Assembly (NCBI GenBank): GCA_014526335.1
Contig: JACTAT010000013.1
Location: 1,709,987 to 1,773,986 of the forward strand
Length of the DNA stretch: 64,000 nucleotides
Direction: 5' to 3'
Source of the DNA: Chrysaora quinquecirrha
Lineage: Eukaryota > Cnidaria > Scyphozoa > Semaeostomeae > Pelagiidae
Shown: positions 1 through 10,263 of the stretch, piece after piece
Layout of the letters: each line of letters opens with the position of its first letter
Position numbering within the stretch: the stretch's first letter is position 1
The notes under the pieces: model-generated
The model's database searches: none
Seen by the model: only the letters and a program-made list of their open reading frames with translations
What the model was told of the DNA's origin: nothing
Program-made: the position numbers and the translations under genes

Positions 1-478
1 CTCTTCCTTCTTTCTCTTGTTCTCTTTCTCCTTGTTCTTCTTCTTCTTCTTCCTCTTCTTTGCCATCTACTTCTCTTCCTTGTTCTTCTTCCTCTTCTTC
101 CTCTTCTTCTTGTTCTTCTTGTTCTTCTTCTTTTTTGTCGCCTTCTTCTTCGTCAGTTTTTTCTTCTTCTCCTCCTTCTTCTTCTTTGTCTTCTTCTTCT
201 TCCTCTCATTCGTCTCCCTCTTCTTATCCTTCTTTGTCTTCTTCTTCTTCTTCATCATCTTCTCCTCCTCCTTCGTCCTTCTCTTTCTTTTCTTCTTCTT
301 CTTCTTCTCCTCCTCTCTCTTCTTCTTTTTTGTCTTCTTTTTCTTAATCTTTTTCTTCTTGTTTTTCTTCCTCTTCTTCTTTTCCTTTTCTTTTCTTCTT
401 TTCCTTCTTCTTTTATTCTTTTCTTTTCGTCCTCTTCTTCTTCCTCTTTCTTTTCTCTTCTTCTTTTTCCTCTTCTAG
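1..478. repeat. Pyrimidine-rich simple repeat, (TTC)n-like
   Basis: Almost every base on the plus strand is C or T, in imperfect TTC/TCC/TTTC units. The apparent open frames here are polyphenylalanine, polyserine or polylysine and are artefacts of composition. It ends abruptly near 478, where ordinary sequence leading into the first TIR unit begins. Nothing upstream of that unit is visible, so the repeat may lie in an intron or mark a rearrangement border. Confidence 0.95.
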
Positions 479-627
479 TGGCACCCCTCTATTGCACTGA
501 TTAAATGATTCATTAGTATATTTAGCGATTTGTTGATTCACTTTTAGACCAGTGGATTGCGAGAAGATATCGTTAGCATGCTCTGCAATCAATGATTGGC
601 TGAAAGTGCATATGACTGAAATTAAGG

Positions 628-3042
628 AACTGTGCCCTCATCAACATCAACCACAGCATCAAATGCGTTGATGAAGCAGGCGAAGAAAACTCACTATGAC
701 GTGTTCATTTCTTATTCTCATAATGATACCGAGGTTGCACAGCAAATCCATAAGCAGTTAAAGATTCATCGTCCTGACTGGAATATTTTATTGATGTTGC
801 TGAATTGAAGACCGGTGTTGCTTGGCAAATTAAGCTCTATGAGAGCATTGGTGAGTAATAGTCCTAGTTTGCCGTCTTTCAGCTAAAATTTTATTTCACT
901 TGCTTTTCAGACGTTTTTATTTGACATTCATCAGATTGTGAATGACCAGAATATACCGGACACAACGGTCAAACAAGTAAATGTGACAGCACATGTAGGG
1001 GCTCTGAGATGCAGTATCTTATTTCCAATATTGATATTTTATAAAGAGTAGATGGGAACCTACTGATCCGGGATGTTTTCTGAGTTTGCGCAAATATTTT
1101 CAACATCTATTTACGTAGATTTCTTTTCTCACTTTTTCTTCAATTGTTCGTGAATTTGAAGCAAAAGTTGCTGCACTATATCTCTTTACGCGACCACTAT
1201 CCCGGTCGTTGGTTCATTGCATGCGGATATGATTCGCTTGCTCAAGATGTCGGCCGTCTTCCAGAAAAATGTTTATTCGACCCAGACCTCTTTGAAAAGG
1301 TCTAATTCACCGTCAAATACAATTCTATAACTAAGATTCGAGTAGGTTTAATACCGCCTTTCTATGCTGCGTCAGGCTTTTCTTCACTGATTCCACCTAC
1401 CTTAGATGTCCTACTAAAGATATTTACTGTATTCTCTGACTTTTAGAATCAGCGGGTATCTTCATTGCATTGCTGTCTCCTAGCTATGTGAAGTCAAAGG
1501 TATGCCAAGAAGAATACAATCTGGCATCAGCAATGTTCTATGATGATGCTTATGATACGTTGCTGTTTCCAGTCCTTGTTGAAGATATTGATCAGTTGCC
1601 TGTTTGGTGCCAAAATCTTCCTTCCACAGATCTCAGAGACCATTCCAAAGAATCTCTTAATCAGATCTTACGTGAAATTAGAATCGCGAAGAGTAAGTGA
1701 GAATGTTTAATGTGTTATTCTTAAGTCTTAGTTATCAATCTACCATTCTGTTGTCTTTAGAATGTATCATTTCTTTTATTCAATTTTCCTTTGCTCTTTC
1801 ATCTTTCATTCTTTTACGTTTTCACGATTTTGTGACAATTTTTTCTAAAGCTGACCAAACGATGACTTATTTTTTGTAAACCGTTTGAAATTGTTCCTCA
1901 AACAAATTTAGAAAATTTTGCTAAGGCTTTGCTTTTGACAAAATGTTTTTCAAATGTTTCCGAAACATTGTTTGTTTTGTCAAACATTTCAATTTGTTTG
2001 TCAAACAACTGAGGTTGTTTGTAAACATTTGAAAATTGTTCCTCAGATAACACTTAAAAGAATGTTTGGCCATGTCTTCGCTTGTGACAAAATTTTTTGA
2101 AACATTTCAAAACATTGCTCAGTAAAATTTTACCTGTCCAAAATTGTCAAACAATTGAAGTTGTTTTTCAAATATTGTTTAAGGCCAAACAGTTAACCAT
2201 TATTTGATTAGCAATTGTCAAATGTTTTTGCAACAACGTTTGTTCGTTTTACCTAGGCCTTGTTAGTTAACCTGTCATGATTTGTGTTTTTGTCAAAAAC
2301 TTTTTTCAATTCTCCAGATTTGGACAAGCTAGAAAAGCAGAGAAACTCATCTCTTGTCGACGTTATCTCAAAGTGGAGAACATTGAACTTTCTCAACAAC
2401 TTTGCCTCTATTCCAAACATCAACATCAGAGACTTGGAATCAATCAACTCTTCAATGGATTTTGAATTTCCAAAAAAATCAAGCAACATCGATGTTGTCT
2501 TGTGTTATCATAAAAGCAACGAATCAGCTGGAAAATTCCTACAACAACGCCTGAAATTCTATCTTCCGAATCTTCAAATTTCTCTTCCACAAGAGTCGAA
2601 AGTTCGTCATGCAGTATTTGACGAGGCTGATTTAGTTGTTCCACTTTTATCATCAGAATTCACAAAATCAGCTGAACTCTCTGAAGAACTCAATACTGCT
2701 CTCTGCAGACAACGTTTTGCTAATAAACTGGTCTTGTTTCCAATTTTCCTGGAAGACCTCTTAGCATCCCCAACGTATGTCCGTTTGCTATTTTGCTTTT
2801 TTTCTCACAAAGACGAAATATGGGAGAATCCAAAGAGTTACCACGAATCCAATTGGAGTACTAACGAAAGGTGTCTTGACATGGCAGCTCGTTTCATAGC
2901 ATTGATCTGTGACAAGCCAGAACTCGCAGAAGGATCGTTCAAGACCCTTCTTAGCATTGAAGAGCTGCTACAGACTTCGCTGCGGTTGAAATTAGATCGA
3001 TCGATGGATTCTTCAGGTTGCAATCCGATTTTCTTTGATTAA
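628..3042 (+). CDS. TIR family unit A: C-terminal half only (TIR2 + TIR3), frameshifted
   Basis: Three exons are supported: about 628-850, 1447-1692 and 2318-3042 (TGA-free to a TAA stop). Exon 1 carries the TIR box 1 motif YDVFISYS. Exon 2 has LLSPSYVKSKVCQEEYNLA, with Glu at the position of the TIR NADase glutamate. Exon 3 is a divergent TIR-like domain (IDVVLCYH, then EADLVVPLLS and SAELSEELNTALC). Exon borders and phases match unit C exactly. Relative to unit C, one base is missing around 786-791 after PDWNI, which shifts the frame and gives a stop within 20 bases; the rest of the exon continues in the shifted frame. This is either a true mutation or a base error. No macro domain or first TIR lies upstream in the window, so the unit is the tail of a longer gene or a truncated copy. 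An AATAAA follows the stop by 24 bp. The 5' exon edge is uncertain. Confidence 0.75.
1190..1308 (+). repeat. Intronic repeat R1, copy 1
   Basis: This stretch (CCCGGTCGTTG through CTTCCAGAAAAATGTT to CAGACCTCTTTGAAAAGGTC) recurs in two introns of unit B, once inverted. It lies between the two TIR2 exons of unit A. It has no obvious terminal repeats and was recognised only because of the copies at 6483-6590 and 6866-6962. Confidence 0.7.
1850..2265. repeat. CCAAACGATC / CAAACATT family repeat, degraded copy
   Basis: The last intron of unit A is filled with variants of GTTTGTCAAACATTT and its complement, starting at GACCAAACGATGAC. The same family forms well-bounded Harbinger-like MITEs at 9312-9569 and 9860-10110, but here no clean terminal repeats or target duplication can be set. 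Confidence 0.6.
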
Positions 3043-3065
3043 TCTGGATTGTAAGCTGCGTATTC

Positions 3066-3071
3066 AATAAA
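3066..3071 (+). promoter_or_regulatory. Polyadenylation signal of unit A
   Basis: AATAAA lies 24 bp after the unit A stop codon, a normal distance for a short animal 3' UTR. It supports 3042 as a real gene end. Confidence 0.6.
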
Positions 3072-3682
3072 AAGTTTGGTCATTTGTCACTGTACCTTTT
3101 GTAGGCAATTTTAGGGAATGGTGTTTTTTGTTCCGTTAACTTTTTGTAACCATGCACTCATTTTTAGTAGAAACTATGGTGTGGTCTGCTTACTATTATT
3201 GTTGTGGTTCTTTGGTTCTGGCCCTTTCGAATATTCGAATATAGTAAAAGCTCCTCGAAGGGTTTTCAACTCCCAAAGAATGAAACTATGGGATATTCGG
3301 GGTATGGGATATTTCCAGAATTAGGAATAAAGAAAAAAAAGGGTATACGGGAAATTCTGGAATAAAAGGGAGAAATTATACAAGGGATTAGAGATATTTC
3401 AAGAAAAGATGTAGGGGATGTGCGATATTCTGTCCCCTGGTGATATTCTGACCTCCCGATGTTTTTGTATGTTCTTTCTTTTTGTATGTTTTTTCTACAC
3501 GCCCTTTTACGAATGTTGTCATATGATCAAGCACACCTGCAAAAGGCCACATCCTTCTTGGAATAAGTGATTTCGCCCCGTCACATGATCCTTTTTTATG
3601 ATGCTGATTGGATAATGCTAGACGATAACAAAGTTCATTCAAAGACAAATTCACGAAGTTTCATTCAAGTCTGTCTGCGAAG

Positions 3683-6600
3683 ATGGTGGAGTCAGAGGGT
3701 TTGAAACACATGGAAAAAATCGAGGTTCCAACAAGAAATGGCGGTGGCGAGATCCACCTTTCGTTTAGTAGTGTCACAAGACTTTCAAGGAAAGACAACG
3801 CCGATGTCCTTGTTGTTTCAGCTTTTCCAGGTAGATAGAATTGCTTCTCATTTCCTAAACTTAGGCCCATCATCCATAAGATAACATGACATAGACTAGG
3901 CTTACGCCTATATTATCCTTGTTAGTGGCACGCGCAACGCTGTATATCAGATAGTGTTTGTTTTTGATTTGGTAAAAAAATCTATTACTGATACCTGATA
4001 AATATGGATGAAATAAAAAAATTTTGAAAGTGCGTAGCGCAGATACTGACATTGGAGGCAGATTCAAACACAGACAGGATAACTGCTGACAATCGGTTTC
4101 CGACGTCACAGTGACGTTGACACGAGACTAGCGCAGATGGGTTTCGAAAGTCAAAACAATAGAGTGCGAAGCTATGACGTCACAAAAATCTATTTTTAGA
4201 ATTTCTCGGTATCCTTTTTATTTTCTGAAAAAGTAAGAAATTTCTGTCAAAATATCGAAAATCAGTCCAATATGTTCAAACGGCCAATCTGGCCGCTTTT
4301 CAGGTGCTTTCTGACAAATACCTGTACCCAAACAAGCTGGACCACACAAATATACCCATGAGGGCTCTTACCACGCCCTCTTCTCTATTGTTTATATTCA
4401 ATGAGATATAGCTCCGACATTGAGACAGCGGTACATCATCTGTGTGACACAAAAGCAGAACGAGGTACGTAATATGTATGGTTTTGTACCGTGGATGAAG
4501 CAGTGTGTTTTCCTTGCCGTCTTTCGATACATTTTTTACTGTTTAATCTTTTATGAACAAAGATGACTACACACCAACTCACACGTCAGTGATTGGAGCT
4601 CTGCACAGAGATCTGGGTATCAGTGTTCAGTCGTTGTCAGAAGACAAAGAAGAAGATCTCAGAACACTGTTCTCGTGTTGGTGGTCAAAGCCTCTTCCCG
4701 ATGAGTACAATTTCAAGAGAATTCTTTGCTTTGAAGGGGGCTATAAGAAAAGTACAAAACCCCCAATGGTTGTTGGTGAAGTTTTTCGATCATTGGTCTC
4801 ACTATGTGAGAAGGAACAAGATATGAAAGTTTTGATGCCGTTATTGGCATCTGGAGATCAGGTATTGTTTTTATGCATTTTGAATTGGTTGTTTTGTAAA
4901 CCCTTTAGAACTCTGGTTCAAAAATTGACAAAAAACCTCGCTGTGAAACACTGTATGTCAAGCCCGTCGGGAGGAATCTCGGATTTGGGGGGGGGGGGGC
5001 TAAACAATAGGAAAGTTTTTGATAACGTAATCGATCGATCGAGACTCGGCAAGCGAAAAAAGACAAGCGCGAAGTAACTTATCTCTTACGTTGCATAAGT
5101 TGCCATTGCAAGTACCACAAGTGTTTTTGTTTACCTCGAATTTCTACTTTCTTTGTTTCTGTTCGAAGTACCCTTGCTGTTTAAAAGAAGCCGCCCTTCC
5201 CTAAAAAGATGTTCCCGAGCTGTCCCCTTGTCAACTTCTTCTCAGATCAGGTCCCTCATTCACAAAACCTATACCCTTATACCCATATTACCCTCACACT
5301 GAAATTATCGTTATTGGAAATGATTTTTTACTTTCTAGGGATATAGCAAAGAAATGATGCTTCGTTTGACAGTGGAAACTGCCATTCACTGGATGCAGAT
5401 TGGGTTGCCTCTTAAAGTAATCGATATCGTCATTTATACAACTAACCTCATTGGAATCAACAGGGACCCAATGCTTCATTGCTTCAAAAAGCTGAAATCA
5501 AAATGGATAACGGAATGGGAAGAGAAAGAAAAGAAAGTTTCGGTATGTTGTTAAGCTCAGATTCTACAAAGAAAACCGTAATTATGTGGACAAAGGCAGG
5601 CATATTATATTCTACATTTAAAGTGGGTCGATTTTCGCGGCTTTTCTACTAATCAAGAGCGAAGCGAGTCGTGTGTCTCGTTTCAGTGCCGGTCCAAGGC
5701 CCGTTCACACGAGAGAAAAATATACGGATCCAAAAGATCAGTACCTTTCAGGTACGATGTGGGTACGATTTCATTGCGTTTACACAGGAGCCGTTTGGGA
5801 ATGGATCCAAATGGATCTGCTTTTCTAGTGTATCCGAAAAGATGCGATCCTGTTCCCCAAAAGAAGCAGATCCATGCGTACCCTTGTAAATGAAAAGCCT
5901 ATCGTTAGCATTTTGAGGAACGGATTCACGTATAAACGGGGTCTGAGCTAATGACAGTAGACCTCAACCACTGATAAAGTTCTACCACCATATTTCGTGG
6001 CTTTCGGTTTAACTCAGTATCCCATAGAATTTCGAGGCCTGAGTATTGTTTTTGTTTTGAATTGATTCTTCTTCCTCTCGAAATGACACATATTTTGCTG
6101 ACTCTTGCGTCCGAGGAACTGCCCTCATCAGTGCGATGCCCGTTTGGGCTTTACTGATTATTTTCATAGATGTAGATGTTCATAGATGTAGATGTTCATA
6201 GATGTTGGTGTCAACATAACTCTTAATAATATGTTCTTTCTTATATCGTAGGTTCATCCAGTGAGTTATGACGTCTATTTATCATACAGCAATTTGGAGG
6301 ATGAACAAATAATAAATCAAGTGAAAGACGAATTAATAAGAAATTATAAACATATCAAGATTTATTCACGTGATTCAAACGAAAATAACCAGCAGTTATG
6401 CCATGAAAGGATTTATCAGGTAGGTGGAAAATGTGGGAAGAAATCAATATTTTGAATGGAAGCACTTTCTAGCAAAGCACTGTAGACCATTTCAAAGAGG
6501 TCTGGATCGGCGCAACATTTTTCTGGAAGATGGCAGACATTTTGATTAAGAAATCCTTTCCGCGTGCAACGACCGGGATTGTGGTCACTTCAGGAGAGGT

Positions 6601-8257
6601 AGTGCAGCAAATTTATCTTCAAATTCATGAAAAGTGGAAGACAAAGAGAGGAAAGAAATGTAAAAGGAATGATTGAATTAAATGTTAGAAAAATCTGCAG
6701 AAACTCAGGAAACAAGATGCAAGTAATTCGCGAAAAGGAAAATTCTTGATGAAAGGCCTCCCTGAGCAGATAGGCCTGGACTTCAATCCTTTCTTTCCTT
6801 TTATTCCAATTAAACGTGACTTTGAAGGAAACCTTGCTGCACCACCTTCCTGAAGCAACTGCAATGCAGGTCATTGCACATGGAGAGGATTCCCTTACTC
6901 AAGATGCCTACCATCTTGCAGCAAAATACCGTGCCGACCCAGTCTCTGAAACGGTCTATTGGGCATAATGTGAATCTAAAATTATCTTATCCTTCACAAG
7001 CCTTTGATGATGTACGCTTAAATTTTATTCTCCAGTTGTCGAAATAATTTTTTCTCTTGCTGATCTATTCTGTTCTTTGTTCCTAGATTATGACTAGCTG
7101 CAAAAAATTCATTGCAGTTTTAAGTCTTGGATATTTGGCAGATGAAAGCTGTTTAGAAGAATATAGCACGGCATTAAGTTGTGCAAGAAATCTCAGGAAG
7201 AACTTCTCGACAGAACTTTGTTTTGCCTCTGTGAAAGAAATACCGATGCTCATTCCTCTTAATCCTTATAAGGAAGGAAGGTAAGAAATTGAATTGATAA
7301 TTGTTTCTTGCGTGTGATTGGATCATCATGATTATTGATTCTTGATCATGACTGATGATGACTGATTAACTATTTTGTGATCTTTCAAATCATCAAACCA
7401 GTTTTTGTTTTGAATATAGCTATCATTACATGATCTCTCCAATGTTGAATCGTGATGATTGTGATTGCTGATTATGATGAAGTGGTATTAAATCGATTAT
7501 TATGTGATTCATAAAACGATCAAATGATCATGGTACGATTGTGCTTGAAAAATGACTGCGTGATGCCCGAATAGTTTCGTATTTTATGAGCCTTCAAATG
7601 ATTAAACCGTGATTAGATGATTCATAATGATTGGATGATGATTATCGTGTGATTCAACAAATTATTCAATGATTGACCTTTATGGTGCTTGATTTTGATT
7701 GCATGACGTTAAATTGATTGCCATGTGATTTCGTCTGTTGCTGTGAATTCCATAATATTAAAATAACAACAAAATATTCTCCTTCATTTCTTAGGCCCTT
7801 GGAGGAAATGAAAGTTGACCAGGCGTGCTTTGCTGCAACAAATTTTCTAGATGAACATTTTCGTCCTTGCTATGAAAAACAAGATGATATGGATTCAGGA
7901 TATAGATCGATGGATATCCCAGAATTTGATGATGGAGCGTGCGAGAATGATGAAGATATTGGCCCTGTTCAAGAGGAAAGAAAGTTACCGAAAATGCCTT
8001 CAGAAAACTCGGATACGTATAACCCAATACAGTCTCCTATGGAAAGCAATGGGTGAGTGGGACCAGGCTGTGCTATGTACAAAACTTTGGCTGTCGAAGT
8101 GAGGTGAATTTCATGCACATGCACCTGCTGTATGATCAAAGATAATCTCGAGACTTAATATACGTGATACCCTGTTCTTAGCCAGATACAAGCTCCTGTG
8201 GACAATGGTGGTTTAACGCAGTCAACCCAAAATCTGCTCAGTGGACAAACTACCCAG
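3683..8257 (+). CDS. TIR family unit B: N-terminal half (macro-like domain + TIR1 + linker)
   Basis: Seven exons join in phase to 449 codons: 3683-3830, 4563-4861, 5339-5542, 6252-6419, 7087-7280, 7795-8052 and 8182-8257. Exons 1-3 form a macro-like domain: strand NADVLVVSAFP, helix SVIGALHRDLG, then MPLLASGDQGYS at the place of the ADP-ribose phosphate loop (ISTGxxG in classic macro domains). Exons 4-5 form TIR1 (YDVYLSYS; DESCLEEYSTAL, with Glu at the catalytic-equivalent position). Exons 6-7 encode an acidic, Ser/Pro/Gln-rich linker. Exons 1-5 match unit C in borders and phase. After 8257 the expected TIR2 and TIR3 exons are not found before 10264, where the oppositely oriented unit C ends. 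The copy is therefore truncated, or is a shorter gene with an unseen terminal exon. The ATG at 3683 aligns with that of unit C apart from a few residues. Confidence 0.75.
5696..5950. mobile_element. Possible small inverted-repeat element in unit B intron 3
   Basis: The left edge GGCCCGTTCACACGAG resembles the complement of the right edge (AGACCCCGTTTATACGTG). The interior is rich in GATCC-containing words. No convincing target duplication is visible, so this is a tentative MITE call. Confidence 0.35.
6483..6590 (-). repeat. Intronic repeat R1, copy 2 (inverted)
   Basis: Read on the minus strand this matches the 1190-1308 stretch: CCCGGTCGTTG, then CATCTTCCAGAAAAATGTT and CCAGACCTCTTTGAAATGG. 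It lies in the intron between the two TIR1 exons of unit B. Confidence 0.7.
6866..6962 (+). repeat. Intronic repeat R1, copy 3
   Basis: A shorter, more divergent copy (ATTCCCTTACTCAAGATG, then GCCGACCCAGTCTCTGAAACG) about 280 bp from copy 2 and in opposite orientation to it, in the same unit B intron. Confidence 0.55.
7290..7720. repeat. Low-complexity TGATTGATGATG-rich intron
   Basis: Unit B intron 5 is dominated by irregular GATTGATGAT and GTGATT words without a fixed period. No coding or RNA signal is seen in it. Confidence 0.6.
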
Positions 8258-9311
8258 GTAACGATATATGACTTTCAAACGATTGATTTGAAGTTCCATG
8301 TTACCCAATCTTTGACCGGTCATCTTCCTGTGTTTGAAAATGGCTTTCAGGTTCCAAATTGATCCTCTAAGTCTAATTACTAGAGCTGGGTCGATTTTTT
8401 ATTTTTACGAAGTAAGGAAAAGTGAGATTTTAACAGAAACAAGGTTTCTTAATATAGGTATTACTTTTAAACATAAATTTATTGTGATTAGCGTTATCTT
8501 CTTAAAGTGCTATGGTCACAATTTCTCGCTGGGTGGCATAGACTGTCATGGGATACCTTTGTGATACCTTACCTTTAATTGAAAATGCATTTTTGTAGCA
8601 TTGCGACGCGCTGCTACGTTCCCTTCATAGCGTCAAAGCGAAAGAAAAAATGCTTCAGTTTTACATGAGAACGAAATCTTTACATGGGGATACTTTGAAA
8701 CACTATGAACAAATATGAAAAATTATTGTGGGTATCAGAGCCGTGGCTGCTTGGAAGGTGGGAGGAAGAATTCTTGGAAGATGATGATAAAGAGACAGGC
8801 AACTCTGACGCAGAATGGGGGTAAATATGTGTCCTTATTCTTTGGCTCTGGTTCTACAATAGGTAACCTTCTTTTCGTGTCGATCACAATAAATAGCAAT
8901 TCCAAAAAACACCCCACGTGTAGTCGTTTCCCTGACGGCAAAACTTTATCTATTCGCAACTGGAACCCAGGCTAACAAAATGTTATTACATAAAGAAACT
9001 GTTCGAAACCATGCAACAGTCTTCAGCTGCAAAGATATTCGTCAGGTAAAAGATTTTAGCAAAATTTAATCCACAAATATACGAAGAATAAGTAAATATA
9101 CGAATTAAATATGACGAATGAATGTAACTGAGCTTCATATTATGAGCTTCTTAAAGCTTAAAAGATGATTTTCGATTTTAATCTATATCTTCACTTTCAC
9201 TGATATTGTATATGCTAAATTTTTAATGGTAGTGAAAGTGTCACAGAACAAATAAACCTTAAAGAAAAGAACAAATATCAATGTAAATAACAAAATAAAT
9301 AACAAACATTA
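8258..9311. other. Gap after unit B; no recognisable TIR exon
   Basis: The TIR2 and TIR3 exons expected after unit B are absent. One exon-like stretch, about 8739-8820, has an upstream CAG, an open acidic frame (EEEFLEDDDKETGNSDAEWG) and a downstream GTAAAT. A second open stretch ends at CAG|GTAAAA near 9050. Neither resembles a known domain, so they are recorded only as possible alternative terminal exons. Confidence 0.3.
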
Positions 9312-9569
9312 GGCTCTGACCAAACGATCAAACATTGTTGGTCCAACATTTGAGATTTGCTTGTCAAGCAAAATGTTTGAACGTTTGGCCACATCCAAAA
9401 CATTCCTCTTCCAACATTTTTTGTTTGCGTCAAGCAAAAAATGTTTTTGAACTTTCTCAATAACATCACCCACAAATTTTGTTACTTTTGCTTGTCAAGC
9501 AATGTTTTTAGACGTGGTCAAACAAATTTAAAATGTTGGACTGAAATGTTTGATCGTTAGGCCAGGGCC
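9312..9569. mobile_element. Harbinger-like MITE, CCAAACGATC family
   Basis: The left end GGCTCTGACCAAACGATC pairs with the right end GATCGTTAGGCCAGGGCC. The element is flanked on both sides by TTA, the 3-bp TWA target duplication typical of PIF/Harbinger elements. The interior consists of CAAACATT/AATGTTTG words and has no coding capacity. Length 258 bp. Confidence 0.75.
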
Positions 9570-9859
9570 TTATATCTGGTGCAACTCGGATAGTTACACG
9601 TTGATCAGTAGCATTTCCTTTATTTATTTAAGTTTTGTGTGAATATTGTTGTTCGCTGTGCTTATTTATAGGAATTATTGTCTTTTTTGCTGTATTTTTG
9701 CCCACTGTCACATCTTCTCAAACCCAATAACTTGATCTGATTTCCCTAATGCCTCAAACTTTACAATTTTTAGGATCGAAGTAGCCTGTCAATTTTGATG
9801 CTAACATAATGGTAATTTGGTTTCGGGATCTTAATAGCATATATGGTTAGCATTGGTAA

Positions 9860-10110
9860 GGCCCTGGCCAAACAATCAAACATTCTCCGTCAAACATCTG
9901 AGAAGTGCTTGACTAACAAAATATTGTCCCTTTTGGTCACGTCGCAAAACATTGCTGTTAAACATTTTGTGACAAGCAGAAAAGTTTTTCAAAGTTTTTT
10001 AAAACATTACCAAGCATTTCTGCTATTCAAGCAATGTTTTATGACGTAGCCAAACGGTCAAACATTGCTTTTGGAGCAAGTCTTAGATGTTTGATCATTT
10101 TGCCAGGGCC
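9860..10110. mobile_element. Harbinger-like MITE, CCAAACGATC family, second copy
   Basis: The ends GGCCCTGGCCAAACAATC and GATCATTTTGCCAGGGCC are imperfect inverted repeats flanked by TAA on both sides. The internal CAAACATT words match the copy at 9312-9569, only 290 bp away. Length 251 bp, no coding capacity. Confidence 0.8.
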
Positions 10111-10263
10111 TAATAACTTCTTTTTCCATTGCAAATGATATACGAACTTCAAACTTCTTAAAATGAAACTCTTGGGACAATGTTTCTTAAAACTTGTTCC
10201 CTGTAATTTGATGCTCTCAATCTTCGATATTTTCCATCTGTAATGACTCGACTTTATCCCACT

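Noticed and set aside
17..478. Long open frames rich in Phe, Ser or Lys
   Set aside because: They follow directly from the TTC-type simple repeat, in all frames and on both strands.
8715..9055. Extra terminal exons of unit B
   Set aside because: Splice-like borders exist but the encoded peptides match neither the TIR2/TIR3 of units A and C nor any known domain; kept only as a note in the gap entry.
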